Source: an uncultured Spirochaetota bacterium (GTDB lineage Bacteria; Spirochaetota; Spirochaetia; Treponematales; UBA12059). Taken from it: a stretch of 58,961 nt of DNA. Made by a program: the position numbers and the translations under genes. Within the stretch, counting starts at the first letter, position 1, and each line of letters starts with the position of its first letter. Positions 45,666 to 55,094 of this stretch are shown one piece after another. The notes under the pieces were generated by a model, which saw only the letters and a program-made list of their open reading frames with translations, was not told the DNA's origin and searched no databases. Location of the stretch: assembly GCA_937873275.1 (NCBI GenBank), contig CALMRC010000020.1, positions 1 to 58,961 on the forward strand, written 5' to 3'.

Positions 45666-46981
45666 TCGCCAACCTAAAGGCCCTGTTCAGCGACATCGAC
45701 TGGTACATCCTCGGGGCCACCATCATCCTCATGGTGGTGGGTGTCCTGTTCATCTTCTCCTCCGGGATCACGAGCACGGGGGTCGTAGTGTCCACGGAAT
45801 ACCTGCGCCAGATCGTCTGGGTCTCCGTCGGCCTCGTCTTCTTGATGCTCGTGATCCTGGTGGACTACAAGCGGCTAAAGGATTCAAGCCTGGCCATCTA
45901 CGCGGTCGTGATCGTCCTGCTCGTGTACACCCGCCTCTTCGGGCGGGTCGTCAACGGCGCCCGTTCCTGGATCGGGATCGGGGAGCTCGGAATCCAGCCT
46001 TCGGAGTTCGCGAAGATCGCGACGATCTTCTTCCTCTCCCGGTACCTCGAGGGAACCCGCCACTCTCTGCCCGGCCTTCGTCGCTTCCTGGGGGCCCTGG
46101 TCATCGTCGGGGTACCCATGCTGCTGGTCCTCTCCCAGCCGGACTTCGGAACCGCCCTGGTCTTCATACCCATCCTGCTGACCATGTCGTACCTGGGGGG
46201 GCTCGAGCGCAGGTACATCGTGTTCCTCCTGTCCACCGTGGCGCTGACCTTGGTGCTCGTCGTTCTCCCGCTCTGGGAACGGAACATCGCCGCCCGGGCC
46301 ACGGGTTTCCTCTTCGTGCTGTACGAGGGGTCCTATCGGTACGGGATCCTCGGAGCCTGCATCGTAACCCTGGGGCTCTCCGTCTGGGGCTTCCTGGCGT
46401 TCCGGAAGCGGTATTACTACTGGATCGCCTACGTATTCCTGATCGGGATCCTCTCGCTGGTCGGTTCCGAGCTCGGGCACCGGGTCCTCAAGGATTACCA
46501 GATCATGCGGCTCATCGTCTTCCTGGATCCCACCGTGGACCCCCGGGGTTCCGGATGGAACATCCTCCAGTCCATCACCGCCATCGGCTCGGGGGGCTTC
46601 GCGGGTCGGGGCTTCCTCCAGGGTACCCAGAGCCATTACCGCTTCCTGCCGCAGCAGAGCACGGACTTCATATTCTCCATCCTTTCCGAGGAATGGGGAT
46701 TCCTCGGGGGCATCGTGGTGTTCGGGTTGTACGGCCTGATCCTCTGGAGGTCCCTGGCCCTCCTCAAGACCGTCAAGGATCCCTTCGCGGTGGGAATCGT
46801 GGCCGGGCTCTCGGGCATGATCCTCTTTCACTTCATGATCAACGTAGGCATGACCATGGGCATCATGCCCATCACCGGCATTCCCCTGTTCTTCCTGTCC
46901 TACGGCGGATCCTCCCTCTGGGCGGTCCTCGTAGGCATCGGCCTGATCCTGGGAATTTCCGCCCGGAGGTACCACTCCTGA
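45662..46981 (+). CDS. rodA: Peptidoglycan polymerase RodA
   Basis: RodA is a SEDS-family glycosyltransferase that polymerises lipid II together with PBP2. The 439-residue product has about ten membrane segments and the family segments GARSWIGIGELGIQPSEFAK, LVFIPILLTMSYLGG and near the end GMTMGIMPITGIPLFFLSYG followed by GSSL. It starts in an ATGA overlap with mrdA. The stop TGA overlaps a CTG that appears to start the next gene. Confidence 0.96.
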   Translation: MIANLKALFSDIDWYILGATIILMVVGVLFIFSSGITSTGVVVSTEYLRQIVWVSVGLVFLMLVILVDYKRLKDSSLAIYAVVIVLLVYTRLFGRVVNGARSWIGIGELGIQPSEFAKIATIFFLSRYLEGTRHSLPGLRRFLGALVIVGVPMLLVLSQPDFGTALVFIPILLTMSYLGGLERRYIVFLLSTVALTLVLVVLPLWERNIAARATGFLFVLYEGSYRYGILGACIVTLGLSVWGFLAFRKRYYYWIAYVFLIGILSLVGSELGHRVLKDYQIMRLIVFLDPTVDPRGSGWNILQSITAIGSGGFAGRGFLQGTQSHYRFLPQQSTDFIFSILSEEWGFLGGIVVFGLYGLILWRSLALLKTVKDPFAVGIVAGLSGMILFHFMINVGMTMGIMPITGIPLFFLSYGGSSLWAVLVGIGLILGISARRYHS

Positions 46982-49473
46982 ACCGAATCGATCCCGTCGC
47001 CCTCCTCGGCAAGCGGCTGCTCTCCGTGGAAAAACCCGCCCGGTATCTGGGCGGGGAACAGGGCGCCACCTTGAAATCCGGGCGCCTCCTCACCGTCGCG
47101 CTCTGTTTTCCCGACCTCTACGAAATCGGAATGTCCAACAACGCCCTCCGTATCCTCTACGCGGGGCTCAACGCCCTGCCGGGGGTCCGGTGCGAGCGGG
47201 TCTTCGCCCCCGCCCGGGATTTCGAGGAACTCCTGCGGGATACCCGTACGCCCCTATATACCCTCGAGAGCGGAATCCCCCTCTCGGACGTCGACATCCT
47301 CGCCTTCACGATCGGGTACGAGCTATCGGCGACCAACATCCTCACGGTCCTCGATCTCGGGGGGATTCCCCTGGAATCGTCCGCCCGGGCGGAGGGTCAT
47401 CCCGTCGTGATCGCGGGAGGCCCCGCGGTGACCAATCCCCTTCCGCTTTCCCGGTTCCTGGACGCCGTCTGGGTAGGGGAGGCCGAGGCGGGGTTCTTCG
47501 ACCTCGTCCGGGGGTTGTCGGAGACGGACGCGGGCGGCCCGGGACGCTCCGCGATTCTCGCGCGGTTCCGGGAGGAGCCCGCTTTCTGGTTGCCCGGAAA
47601 GACCGCCGTCCGTGCCGTGGACGCCGGTTTCCCGGATCGGGAATACCCCCTGGCGTTCCCGTGGCCCGCGATCAAGCCGGTCCAGGACCACGGCACCGTG
47701 GAGATCATGCGCGGTTGCCCGAACGGGTGCCGGTTCTGCCACGCGGGATACCTCTACCGTCCCCAGCGGGTCCGCTCCCGGGAGCGCATTTTCCGGGAAG
47801 TCGAAGGCCTGGTGCTGCAGTCGGGATACCGGGAGATAACCCTTTCCTCCCTGTCCTCGGGGGATTATCCCGGCATCGTGGACCTGGTTCGGGCCCTGAA
47901 CCGAAAATGGGCCGGAGACCGCGTCTCCTTCCAGCTTCCGTCCCTCAAGGTGGAAAGCTTCGACCTTCCGGTCCTGGAGGAGATCGCCCATACCCGGAAG
48001 AGCGGACTCACCTTCGCGGTGGAGACCCCCGAGGATGCCTGGCAGAGAAGCATCAACAAGACCGCCACCCTGGATACGATCCTGGCCATCCTGGGAGCGG
48101 CCGCGGCCCAGGGCTATCGCCTGGCCAAGTTCTATTTCATGGTCGGCCTCCCGGTCCCCGGCGCCTCGGGCGCCTCGGAAGCGGAGGCGATGATCGGTTT
48201 CCTGAATGAACTCCTGGCGAAAACCCGGTTCAACCTGAACGTGAACATCGGAACCTTCATTCCCAAGCCCCACACTCCCTTCCAGTGGGCGCCCCAGATC
48301 GGCGAGGAGGAGGCCGGATCGAGGATCCGCGCGATCCGCGACGCGTTCCGACACGAGCGGCGGATCAAGATCTCCTTCCATTCCCCCTTCGTGTCCGTCC
48401 TCGAGGGGATCTTGAGCCGGGGGGACGAACGGGTAGGGGAGCTCGTCCTCTCCGCCTGGAGGAACGGGGCCCGGCTGGATGCCTGGGAGGATCGTCTGGA
48501 TACGACCGCCTGGACGCGGGCTCTGGAAAACGCTCCGGCGGATATCGCTCAAGAGGCCCTGGAGGGCCGCCCCCTGGACGCCCCGCTTCCCTGGGATTCG
48601 GTATCTCTTCGAGTAGGCCGGGCCTTTCTCCGGCGCGAATGGGAGCGCTCCCTCGACTGCGTAAGCACGCGCGCTTGTATCGAAAACTGCACGGATAGGT
48701 GCGGATCCTGCAGCGATTCCGGCGCGACTGTATCCAATAGATTACATCCTACAACCCCGGGCCAATCGAAAGAAACGACCTCCGCTTCGCAGGAAACCCT
48801 CGAGGCCGGAACGTCCCGCTATCGACTGGTGCTTCGATACCGTAAGACCTCTTCCGCTTCGTTCCTGCCTCACCATTCCGTAATAGATCTGTTCTATCGG
48901 GCCCTTCAGCTTGCCCGGCTCCCCGTGGTCTTTTCCCAAGGGTTCAATCCGACTCCCCGGCTCGAGATCGAGGATCCCATCCCCCTGGGCATGTCCTCCT
49001 TGGAGGATTACGTCACCCTGACCCTCCTGTCTCCGGCGGAACCCGATCTGTGCAAGGACACGCTGAACAGGTTTCTTCCTTCGAATATCCGGATCGATAG
49101 CGCGCATCTATACCGTCACCGGGAGGGCAAGAAGAATCCTTCCCTGTCTTCCATGCTTTGGGGCTCGGACTACCGGGTGGATTCATGTCTACAGGATACC
49201 CACCTCATCCTGGGGAACCTGCTCTCGGATCCCCGATTGGAAGGCTCCGCGATTCTATCGGAGCCCGGGCCGGATTCGATGGGCATGTCGTTCCGTCTTC
49301 GATCCGCGGGAATCCGGGAAATCGGGTTCGGCTCCCTGTTCGAGCGCGCTTTCGGACAGCCCTTCCTGAAAAGCCCGCACGTCGTCACCCGGATTCGCCA
49401 ATGGGCAGATATCGGACAAGGACGCATGGATTTCCGCAAGGCGTTCGAAACGCTGTACGGAGAGTCCCCCTAA
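46978..49473 (+). CDS. Radical SAM protein fused to DUF2344 (TIGR03960-TIGR03936)
   Basis: The 831-residue product has an N-terminal B12-binding-like region (PARYLGGEQGA, then CFPDLYEIGMSNNALRILYA) and a radical SAM core with C247-P-N-G-C251-R-F-C254, which holds a 4Fe-4S cluster. A Cys group CVSTRACIENCTDRCGSC lies near residue 562, and the C-terminal DUF2344 domain has RLVLRYRKTSSASFLPHHSV and FSQGFNPTPRLEIEDPIPLG. The fusion is common in spirochaete-like bacteria, but the reaction is unknown. No ATG or GTG fits the start; CTG at 46978 has GGAGGT eight bases upstream and a 4-base CTGA overlap with rodA. It ends the rod-shape operon. Confidence 0.85.
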   Translation: MNRIDPVALLGKRLLSVEKPARYLGGEQGATLKSGRLLTVALCFPDLYEIGMSNNALRILYAGLNALPGVRCERVFAPARDFEELLRDTRTPLYTLESGIPLSDVDILAFTIGYELSATNILTVLDLGGIPLESSARAEGHPVVIAGGPAVTNPLPLSRFLDAVWVGEAEAGFFDLVRGLSETDAGGPGRSAILARFREEPAFWLPGKTAVRAVDAGFPDREYPLAFPWPAIKPVQDHGTVEIMRGCPNGCRFCHAGYLYRPQRVRSRERIFREVEGLVLQSGYREITLSSLSSGDYPGIVDLVRALNRKWAGDRVSFQLPSLKVESFDLPVLEEIAHTRKSGLTFAVETPEDAWQRSINKTATLDTILAILGAAAAQGYRLAKFYFMVGLPVPGASGASEAEAMIGFLNELLAKTRFNLNVNIGTFIPKPHTPFQWAPQIGEEEAGSRIRAIRDAFRHERRIKISFHSPFVSVLEGILSRGDERVGELVLSAWRNGARLDAWEDRLDTTAWTRALENAPADIAQEALEGRPLDAPLPWDSVSLRVGRAFLRREWERSLDCVSTRACIENCTDRCGSCSDSGATVSNRLHPTTPGQSKETTSASQETLEAGTSRYRLVLRYRKTSSASFLPHHSVIDLFYRALQLARLPVVFSQGFNPTPRLEIEDPIPLGMSSLEDYVTLTLLSPAEPDLCKDTLNRFLPSNIRIDSAHLYRHREGKKNPSLSSMLWGSDYRVDSCLQDTHLILGNLLSDPRLEGSAILSEPGPDSMGMSFRLRSAGIREIGFGSLFERAFGQPFLKSPHVVTRIRQWADIGQGRMDFRKAFETLYGESP

Positions 49474-49555
49474 ATCATGTCCGGCAAAGGAGTTCCTCGT
49501 TCCATATTCCATGTCCGGAGTCGACAGAATGTACATTATAGGAAGTAACGTCGAT

Positions 49556-50293
49556 TCACTCCGCGACGTCCATTCCTATACAATGCGTGCCTCCGACGAA
49601 ATACGAAGGTCTACTGTATACCTCGATGAACGAGCCGTCGTACCCTATCGCGAGCACGTAGACGAGAAGATAGGTCTTTCCGGTATCCGCATCGTAATTA
49701 TCTCCGGATCGCAGGTCATCGTACCCTAACGTCGCGTTCCGTTCGTTTCCCGAAAATCCTATACCGGAATACCCCGTGACGGTCCTGTGCAGTTCTGCGG
49801 GCAATACGGGCTGAGTTCCGATGCCGAGGTCATCGACCGACATGACCGCCGGGTTCGTCGTTCCGGTGACCGCGGAAGAAAAATCGAGGGAAATCACGAA
49901 GGACGTCCCTCGATCCGGAACTGAAATAACCAAGTCCGTATCTTCTGCATTTCCAATTTTCAGGTCCCGGAACGCCGCGGAAGTTTTCATCCTAGAGTAG
50001 ATCGATGTCGGATACGAGGCGAACAGGGAGGATACGGTGGAAATCGCCGAGCCGACGGCGTCTTCGCTGGGAAGAAATTTGTAGAGAAGCCTATATCCGA
50101 TGAAGACGGCGGGATCGTTCTGTGTATTGTTCGTCAGCGTGAGAATGTTCGAACTCAACGTGGTATCCGGCGGTTCCAGATAAACGTACTCCTCGAGACC
50201 GCAGGAGGAAACACCCAGGGCGGCCGCGACCGCCAGGGCCGTAAGCCAGCGCCGGAGCGGACCGTAAAGAGACCCGCCCGAATCCGCAATCAC
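49556..50293 (-). CDS. Putative lipoprotein downstream of the cyclase
   Basis: The 245-residue product has a positive start (GPLRRWLTALAVAAALGVSS) and a lipobox VSSC at about residue 30, then the mature part CGLEEYVYLEPPDTTL. The rest is beta-rich and has no family I know (SSNILTLTNNTQNDPAVFIG, ending PSYFVGGTHCIGMDVAE). GTG at 50293 is my start. A CTG at 50308, in a CTGA overlap with the cyclase stop and after GGAGAGG, is a second candidate. Codon use is somewhat less GC-rich than in the neighbours. It faces the radical SAM gene end to end with an 82-base gap and no clear terminator. Confidence 0.65.
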   Translation of the reverse strand: MIADSGGSLYGPLRRWLTALAVAAALGVSSCGLEEYVYLEPPDTTLSSNILTLTNNTQNDPAVFIGYRLLYKFLPSEDAVGSAISTVSSLFASYPTSIYSRMKTSAAFRDLKIGNAEDTDLVISVPDRGTSFVISLDFSSAVTGTTNPAVMSVDDLGIGTQPVLPAELHRTVTGYSGIGFSGNERNATLGYDDLRSGDNYDADTGKTYLLVYVLAIGYDGSFIEVYSRPSYFVGGTHCIGMDVAE

Positions 50294-50304
50294 GACCGCG
50301 CTCT

Positions 50305-52743
50305 TCAGCGTTCCTCTCCGCCCTTCCGGACAGGACCGGAGGAGTCCACGGGCTTGGCGGGTTCCAGGGGCTCGAGACAGTCCACGAGTTCGTAGATGGA
50401 AACAGGCTTGAACTTTCCCTTGACCCGGATGTTGTCCATCTCCCGGACGATGAACTTGTCCTTCACCAGGCCGTAGGTGAATTCGCTGATGATGACGTTC
50501 GTGCCGTATTCCTTGTTCGTGCCCTCCAGCCGGGCGCCCAGGTTCACGTTGTCCCCGGTCAGGGTGTAGTTCATGCGCGCGGGACTGCCCATGTTCCCCA
50601 CGGTCATGATCCCGGAGTTGATCCCGATACCGATGTTGAGGCGAATGGGCTCGGGCCACTGCTGGTTCCACTCGTTCAGCTTCATCATCTGCTTCAGGGC
50701 GCACTTGCAGGCCAGTACCGCGTGGTCCGGCTGGGGCAAGGGGGCTCCCCAGAATCCCATGATCTCGTCGCCCACGTACTTGTCTAGGTATCCCCCGAAC
50801 TCCAGCAGAACGTCGGTCATGACGGTCAGGTAGCTGTTCAGGTGGTTCACCAGCTCCTGGGTGCTCATGCTCTCCGAGAGGGTCGTGAATCCGCGGATGT
50901 CGGAGAAGAGGACCGTCAGTTCCTTGTTGACGCCCCCGAGTTCGGGAGGATTGTCCACGAGCTGTTCGACGACCTTGGGGGAAAGGTATTTCCCGAAGGT
51001 TTCCTTCATCTGCCGCTTGGCGCGGTCCTCCGTCAGGGCCCGGTAGACGATGACGGCGATGAAGGTGAACAGGGTCGCGAAGGCGGGCATCGTGTAGTTC
51101 AGCAAATAGGCGGAGGTGTCGAACATCGCGGAGGCGATGAAGAAATACGCGATAACCGAGACGAGGGTGTACCCTACCCCGATCAAGGCCGAGAGGCGGG
51201 ACACCAGGAAGGCGGTGATCAACACCATTCCCACCAGCACGAGGACATCCACCCACGCGGGCGCCTTGTGGACGAAATTGTCCATGAGGATGGTGTTCAG
51301 CGCGTTGGCGTGGATCTCGATGCCGTACATGAGCCCGTAGGGCGTGGGCTTCTCGTCCTCCGCCATACCGCTGGCGAAGGCTCCGACCATCACGATCTTG
51401 TTGGCCACCCCCCGGGTCCTTCCCCACCCGGCCGGATCGGGTCCCGGGACGCGGTCGGCGTATCCGGCGTAGGAACGCACCGGGAAGGTCTGGTGGCCGT
51501 CGAGGCTTTCGCTGGATCGGTGCCCCATGTAGTTGACCATCATCTGCCCGAACTCGTTGATCGGAATCCGGATCTCGGGCACCTCCCGGGTCACGGCCTG
51601 CCTGACGACGTTCCCGTCCTTGTCGTATTCCTCCCGGGACACGAGGATCGTGTACGGCACCCACTGTCCGGTGGCGGCGTCGAACTTCCTCGGGGACGGG
51701 ATGAGGATGTGATCCCCGAGCACCACCTCGATCTCGTCCAGGGTCCTTCCGAAGTAATCCAGGGCCAGGGAAAGGGTGATCGCGGGGACGAAGGTGTCCC
51801 GGAATTTCCGGACGATGAAGTACTGCGCGTCCGGAGTTCCGTCCTGGTTCGTGTCCTCCACGATGGGAGGAGCCCTTCGGGCCATCTCCGCCTTCAGGGT
51901 CGCCAGGGATTCCGCGGTCAGGGGCACGTCGATCGTGTGGTATTCACCCCGGTCGTCCTGCCAGGCCAGCCGCTCCAGGTTCTTCTCGTCCACCGTGAAT
52001 CCCGGGCCCAGGTCGTCGAGCTTGAGAATTTCCTGCAGGACCGACGACTTGATCACCAGGGGCTGGCGCCGGTAGATCTTGTCCGCGTCGGCGATGAAAT
52101 TGGCGTGACCGTAGCCCCGGGACGCCCGGCCGTGGGGCTCCAGGGGAGGCTCGTAGCCGTAGAATCCGGGGACGGACTTCCAGTCTCCCCGGATGTCGCG
52201 GATGGCTCCCCAGGTCTCGTAGAGCGCCTCCTGCCGGGTGTCGAGGTCCGCCTCCTCCGCGGCCAGGGACTGGGTCGGCATCAGTACGGTTTCCAGGAAG
52301 ACCCGTCCGGATTTCTGGATGCTGTCCACGAGGAGGGCGTCGTTGGCGGGATTCCGGTCGGGATCGATGAAGAAAATGTCCAGGAACAGGGACCGTTCCC
52401 GGTTGTCCTGGTTGCGGATCCGGGAGAAGGAATTGACCAGGTCCGCGTGGATCCTTCGGGGGAAGGGCCAGTTCCCGTATTTCGACAGGGTGCTCGTGTC
52501 GATCCCGACGATCAGGATATCCTCCGAGATCTTGACGTCCCGCTCGGTCTGCACGGCCCCCTCCTGGAGGGTCCGCTTGTCTTGGGTGGTCTTCAGGACG
52601 AAGAATGTGTCCAGTACCTTGAGTTCGAGCTTGGCCAGGAGGCCCGTCTCGTAGTTCAGGAGCAGGAAGATGCCCAGCACGAGACCGCCGATGATCAAAC
52701 CGAACCACCGGGCTTCCAGTATCTTGGGACGCTTCTTCGCCAT
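50305..52743 (-). CDS. CHASE2 adenylate cyclase, membrane-bound
   Basis: This is a class III cyclase making cAMP (or, less likely, cGMP) in response to a signal sensed outside the membrane. The 812-residue product has an N-terminal membrane helix (about 13-33), a large CHASE2 sensor domain (about 60-410; for example LFLDIFFIDPDRNPANDALL), three membrane helices (about 430-520) and a catalytic domain. Metal-binding Asp residues are in VLFSDIRGFTTLSE and KYVGDEIMGFWG, and TGDNVNLGARLEG is intact. The start ATG follows AGGAGG. A terminator lies just upstream, so expression may need read-through from the TPR gene. Confidence 0.92.
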   Translation of the reverse strand: MAKKRPKILEARWFGLIIGGLVLGIFLLLNYETGLLAKLELKVLDTFFVLKTTQDKRTLQEGAVQTERDVKISEDILIVGIDTSTLSKYGNWPFPRRIHADLVNSFSRIRNQDNRERSLFLDIFFIDPDRNPANDALLVDSIQKSGRVFLETVLMPTQSLAAEEADLDTRQEALYETWGAIRDIRGDWKSVPGFYGYEPPLEPHGRASRGYGHANFIADADKIYRRQPLVIKSSVLQEILKLDDLGPGFTVDEKNLERLAWQDDRGEYHTIDVPLTAESLATLKAEMARRAPPIVEDTNQDGTPDAQYFIVRKFRDTFVPAITLSLALDYFGRTLDEIEVVLGDHILIPSPRKFDAATGQWVPYTILVSREEYDKDGNVVRQAVTREVPEIRIPINEFGQMMVNYMGHRSSESLDGHQTFPVRSYAGYADRVPGPDPAGWGRTRGVANKIVMVGAFASGMAEDEKPTPYGLMYGIEIHANALNTILMDNFVHKAPAWVDVLVLVGMVLITAFLVSRLSALIGVGYTLVSVIAYFFIASAMFDTSAYLLNYTMPAFATLFTFIAVIVYRALTEDRAKRQMKETFGKYLSPKVVEQLVDNPPELGGVNKELTVLFSDIRGFTTLSESMSTQELVNHLNSYLTVMTDVLLEFGGYLDKYVGDEIMGFWGAPLPQPDHAVLACKCALKQMMKLNEWNQQWPEPIRLNIGIGINSGIMTVGNMGSPARMNYTLTGDNVNLGARLEGTNKEYGTNVIISEFTYGLVKDKFIVREMDNIRVKGKFKPVSIYELVDCLEPLEPAKPVDSSGPVRKGGEER

Positions 52744-52760
52744 GCCCGCCTCCTGGTAAT

Positions 52761-52791
52761 AAAACGGCGGCCCGGGAACCCCGGGCCGCCG
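52761..52791 (-). terminator. Terminator between the TPR gene and the cyclase
   Basis: CGGCGGCCCGG (52765-52775) and CCGGGCCGCCG (52781-52791) form a perfect 11-bp stem with a five-base loop. On the minus strand four T residues follow. The T-run is short, so some read-through to the cyclase is likely. Confidence 0.65.
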
Positions 52792-52811
52792 AAGATTCGG
52801 ACCGTCTCCGG

Positions 52812-53573
52812 TTACGGCAGGAGTCCCTGGGACTTCAGGAGGATTATACGGTCCCGGGCGAGCTTTGTCCAATCGTTCTCGGGATACGCCGCGATGAGCT
52901 TGTCGTACTGCTCCTTGGCCTGGGCGTACTGCTTCGTATCCTCGTACAGGGAGCCCAGGGCGAAATGGGCGTGCGGAACGCCCACGGTTCCGGCCAGGCC
53001 GACCACCTTCATCCAAAGCTCGATGGCCGCCTGGGTGTCCCGCCGTTCCTCGGCGGCGACCGCGGCCTCCTGCAGGGCGAATCCCGCGAGCAGGCTGTCT
53101 TTCCGGAGATCCGCCGCCTCCCGGAACAGCTTTTCCGCGGCGGCCCAGTCGCCGTTCCGCGCCTGCACCCGGCCGGCGAGCACGACGGCTTTCTGGGCGG
53201 CGTAGCGGCGTCCGTACTTCGACCGGATGGACTCGAGGGCGGCCAATATCTCGTTCGCCTTTTCAGTCGCGGCCGGTCCGGGCTCCATTCCGTACCATTC
53301 CTGGAGGGAAGCTTCCGCGGTCTCCAAGGCCTGGGCGGAGCGGGCGGCGACACGCTCGTCGGCGATCGTCCAGACCGCCGCTACGACGACGGCCAGCAGG
53401 CCGGCGGCGAACACGGCGATCACCGCCGCGCGGTATTTCCGCAGGAAGTCGTTCAACCGGGAATGGATGCTGGGCTTCTCCTCCCGCGCGGCCTTGTCCT
53501 GAGCGGCCGGCGCGGCTTTCTCGTGCGCGGTCCGCGCAGCCTTATCCAGCGCGGAGGATTCCTTTGAGGCCAT
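52812..53573 (-). CDS. Inner-membrane TPR protein (YfgM-like)
   Basis: The 253-residue product has an Ala/Lys-rich N-terminus of about 45 residues, one membrane segment (AAVIAVFAAGLLAVVVAAVW, near 49-68) and then TPR-type helices (for example LAGRVQARNGDWAAAEKLFR and HAHFALGSLYEDTKQYAQAK). This resembles YfgM/TPR_21 proteins, which are anchored in the inner membrane and project into the periplasm; the fold call is moderate. It starts three bases after the sigma-54 activator stop, so it is in the same operon. Confidence 0.78.
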   Translation of the reverse strand: MASKESSALDKAARTAHEKAAPAAQDKAAREEKPSIHSRLNDFLRKYRAAVIAVFAAGLLAVVVAAVWTIADERVAARSAQALETAEASLQEWYGMEPGPAATEKANEILAALESIRSKYGRRYAAQKAVVLAGRVQARNGDWAAAEKLFREAADLRKDSLLAGFALQEAAVAAEERRDTQAAIELWMKVVGLAGTVGVPHAHFALGSLYEDTKQYAQAKEQYDKLIAAYPENDWTKLARDRIILLKSQGLLP

Positions 53574-53576
53574 ATA

Positions 53577-55088
53577 TCACTCCTTGTAGTCGTTTATCGA
53601 AAGTTCCTTGATGAGCCGGGAAAGATAGGTCCGCTGAATGTCCAGGACCTTGGCGGTTTCCGTCTGGTTCCAGTCGTGGTCCTCCAGGGCCCTCCGGATG
53701 AAATGTCGCTTGAAAATCGAGAGGGAATCCTTGAGGCTCTTGCCCCGGTAGGCGTCCCCACCCTCGGCTCGCCCCCCCAGGAGCAGGTCGGCCCGGCCGA
53801 TGTACTGGTCCTTAGCGATGACGCAGGCGCGTTCCACCGCGTTCTCCAATTCCCGGACGTTCCCCGGCCAGGGGTAGGAAAGCATGGTGTCCATGGCCTC
53901 GTCGGTGAAGCCCCGGAACTGCTTCTTGGTCTCCCGCCCGAACTTTTTCAGGAAGTACTCCGCCAGGGCGGGTATGTCCTCCTTGCGCTGCCGGAGGGGC
54001 GGGACGTAGAGGGGAAGCACGTTCAACCGGTAATACAGGTCGCTCCGGAACTCCCCCGTCTCCACCAGGGCCTCGATGTCCCGGTTGGTCGCCGCCACGA
54101 TGCGAACGTCCACGGTCACCGAGTCGCTGGACCCCACCCGTTCGAAGGTCTTCTGCTGGAGCACCCGGAGGAGCTTGGCCTGCAGCTTGAGGGGCAGGTC
54201 CCCGATCTCGTCCAGGAAGATGGTCCCCCCGTCGGCCAGCTCGAAGCGGCCCCTACGGTTCTGGACCGCATCCGTGAACGCTCCCTTGACGTGGCCGAAG
54301 AGCTCGCTTTCCAGGAGTCCTTCCGGAAGGGCCGCGCAGTTGACCCGAACGAAGGGGCCCTTGCGACGGCCGGACCGGAGGTGGAGCTGCTCCGCGAAGA
54401 GCTCCTTCCCCACCCCACTTTCCCCGAGGATCAGCACCGAGGAGTCCGTGGGCGCTACCCGCTCTATCAGCTCCAGCTTTTCCTGGATGAGGGGGCTGGC
54501 GGACACCAGGACGTGGTAGCCCTTGTCGATGTCGATCTGCTCCCGGAGGTAGCCGATCTCCTCCCGGGCGCGCTCCAGGTAGCGGGCGTTCTCGATCGCG
54601 ATGGCCGCCTGGACCGCGAAGATCTCCAGCCACTGGAGATCCTCCTGGGTGAAGTATTTCTTGTCCTTCTTGTTGATGATCTCGATGACGCCGACGCAAT
54701 TGTCCCGGACCACCATCGGCACCGCCAGGATGCTGTAGGTCGGGAAGCCGATGCTCTTGGAGATTTCCCCGTAGAACCGGCTGTCCGTCTCCACGTCGTT
54801 GACGATCAGCGACTGCGAGTGTGCGGCCACCCAGCCCGCGATGCCCTCCCCCGGATTCAGGGAGAATTTCTTGACGTCCCGGCCTTTGGGGCCCAGGGCG
54901 ATCTCGAAGTAGAGTTTCCCGTCCTCCGGGTTCTTGAGCACCAGGCTGGAGGCCTCGCCCTCGGTCAGCCTCGTGGCGGACTCGATGATATGGGTGAGCA
55001 GGGCCGTAGCGTCCGCGTAGTTCGAGTTGATCAACGTGTTGATCTCGATGAGGGTCTCGAACTTACGCGGGTCGATACGTTCAAGCAT
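53577..55088 (-). CDS. GAF-domain sigma-54-dependent activator
   Basis: The 503-residue product has a GAF sensor domain (about 20-165), a short coiled linker, an AAA+ core with Walker A GESGVGKE (222-229), sigma-54-contact loop GAFTDA (269-274), Walker B GGTIFLDEIGDL (288-299) and the sensor/arginine-finger region YRLNVLPLYVPPLRQRKEDI. A Fis-type helix-turn-helix is at 478-496 (TAKVLDIQRTYLSRLIKEL). There is no receiver domain, so it probably responds to a small molecule through GAF. The contact loop is GAFTDA rather than GAFTGA. It sits six bases after cmk-rpsA. Confidence 0.93.
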   Translation of the reverse strand: MLERIDPRKFETLIEINTLINSNYADATALLTHIIESATRLTEGEASSLVLKNPEDGKLYFEIALGPKGRDVKKFSLNPGEGIAGWVAAHSQSLIVNDVETDSRFYGEISKSIGFPTYSILAVPMVVRDNCVGVIEIINKKDKKYFTQEDLQWLEIFAVQAAIAIENARYLERAREEIGYLREQIDIDKGYHVLVSASPLIQEKLELIERVAPTDSSVLILGESGVGKELFAEQLHLRSGRRKGPFVRVNCAALPEGLLESELFGHVKGAFTDAVQNRRGRFELADGGTIFLDEIGDLPLKLQAKLLRVLQQKTFERVGSSDSVTVDVRIVAATNRDIEALVETGEFRSDLYYRLNVLPLYVPPLRQRKEDIPALAEYFLKKFGRETKKQFRGFTDEAMDTMLSYPWPGNVRELENAVERACVIAKDQYIGRADLLLGGRAEGGDAYRGKSLKDSLSIFKRHFIRRALEDHDWNQTETAKVLDIQRTYLSRLIKELSINDYKE

Positions 55089-55094
55089 CTCGGA

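Noticed and set aside
49474-49555. Terminator between the convergent radical SAM and lipoprotein genes
   Set aside because: No stable stem with a T-run is visible, only a repeated ATGTCCGG.
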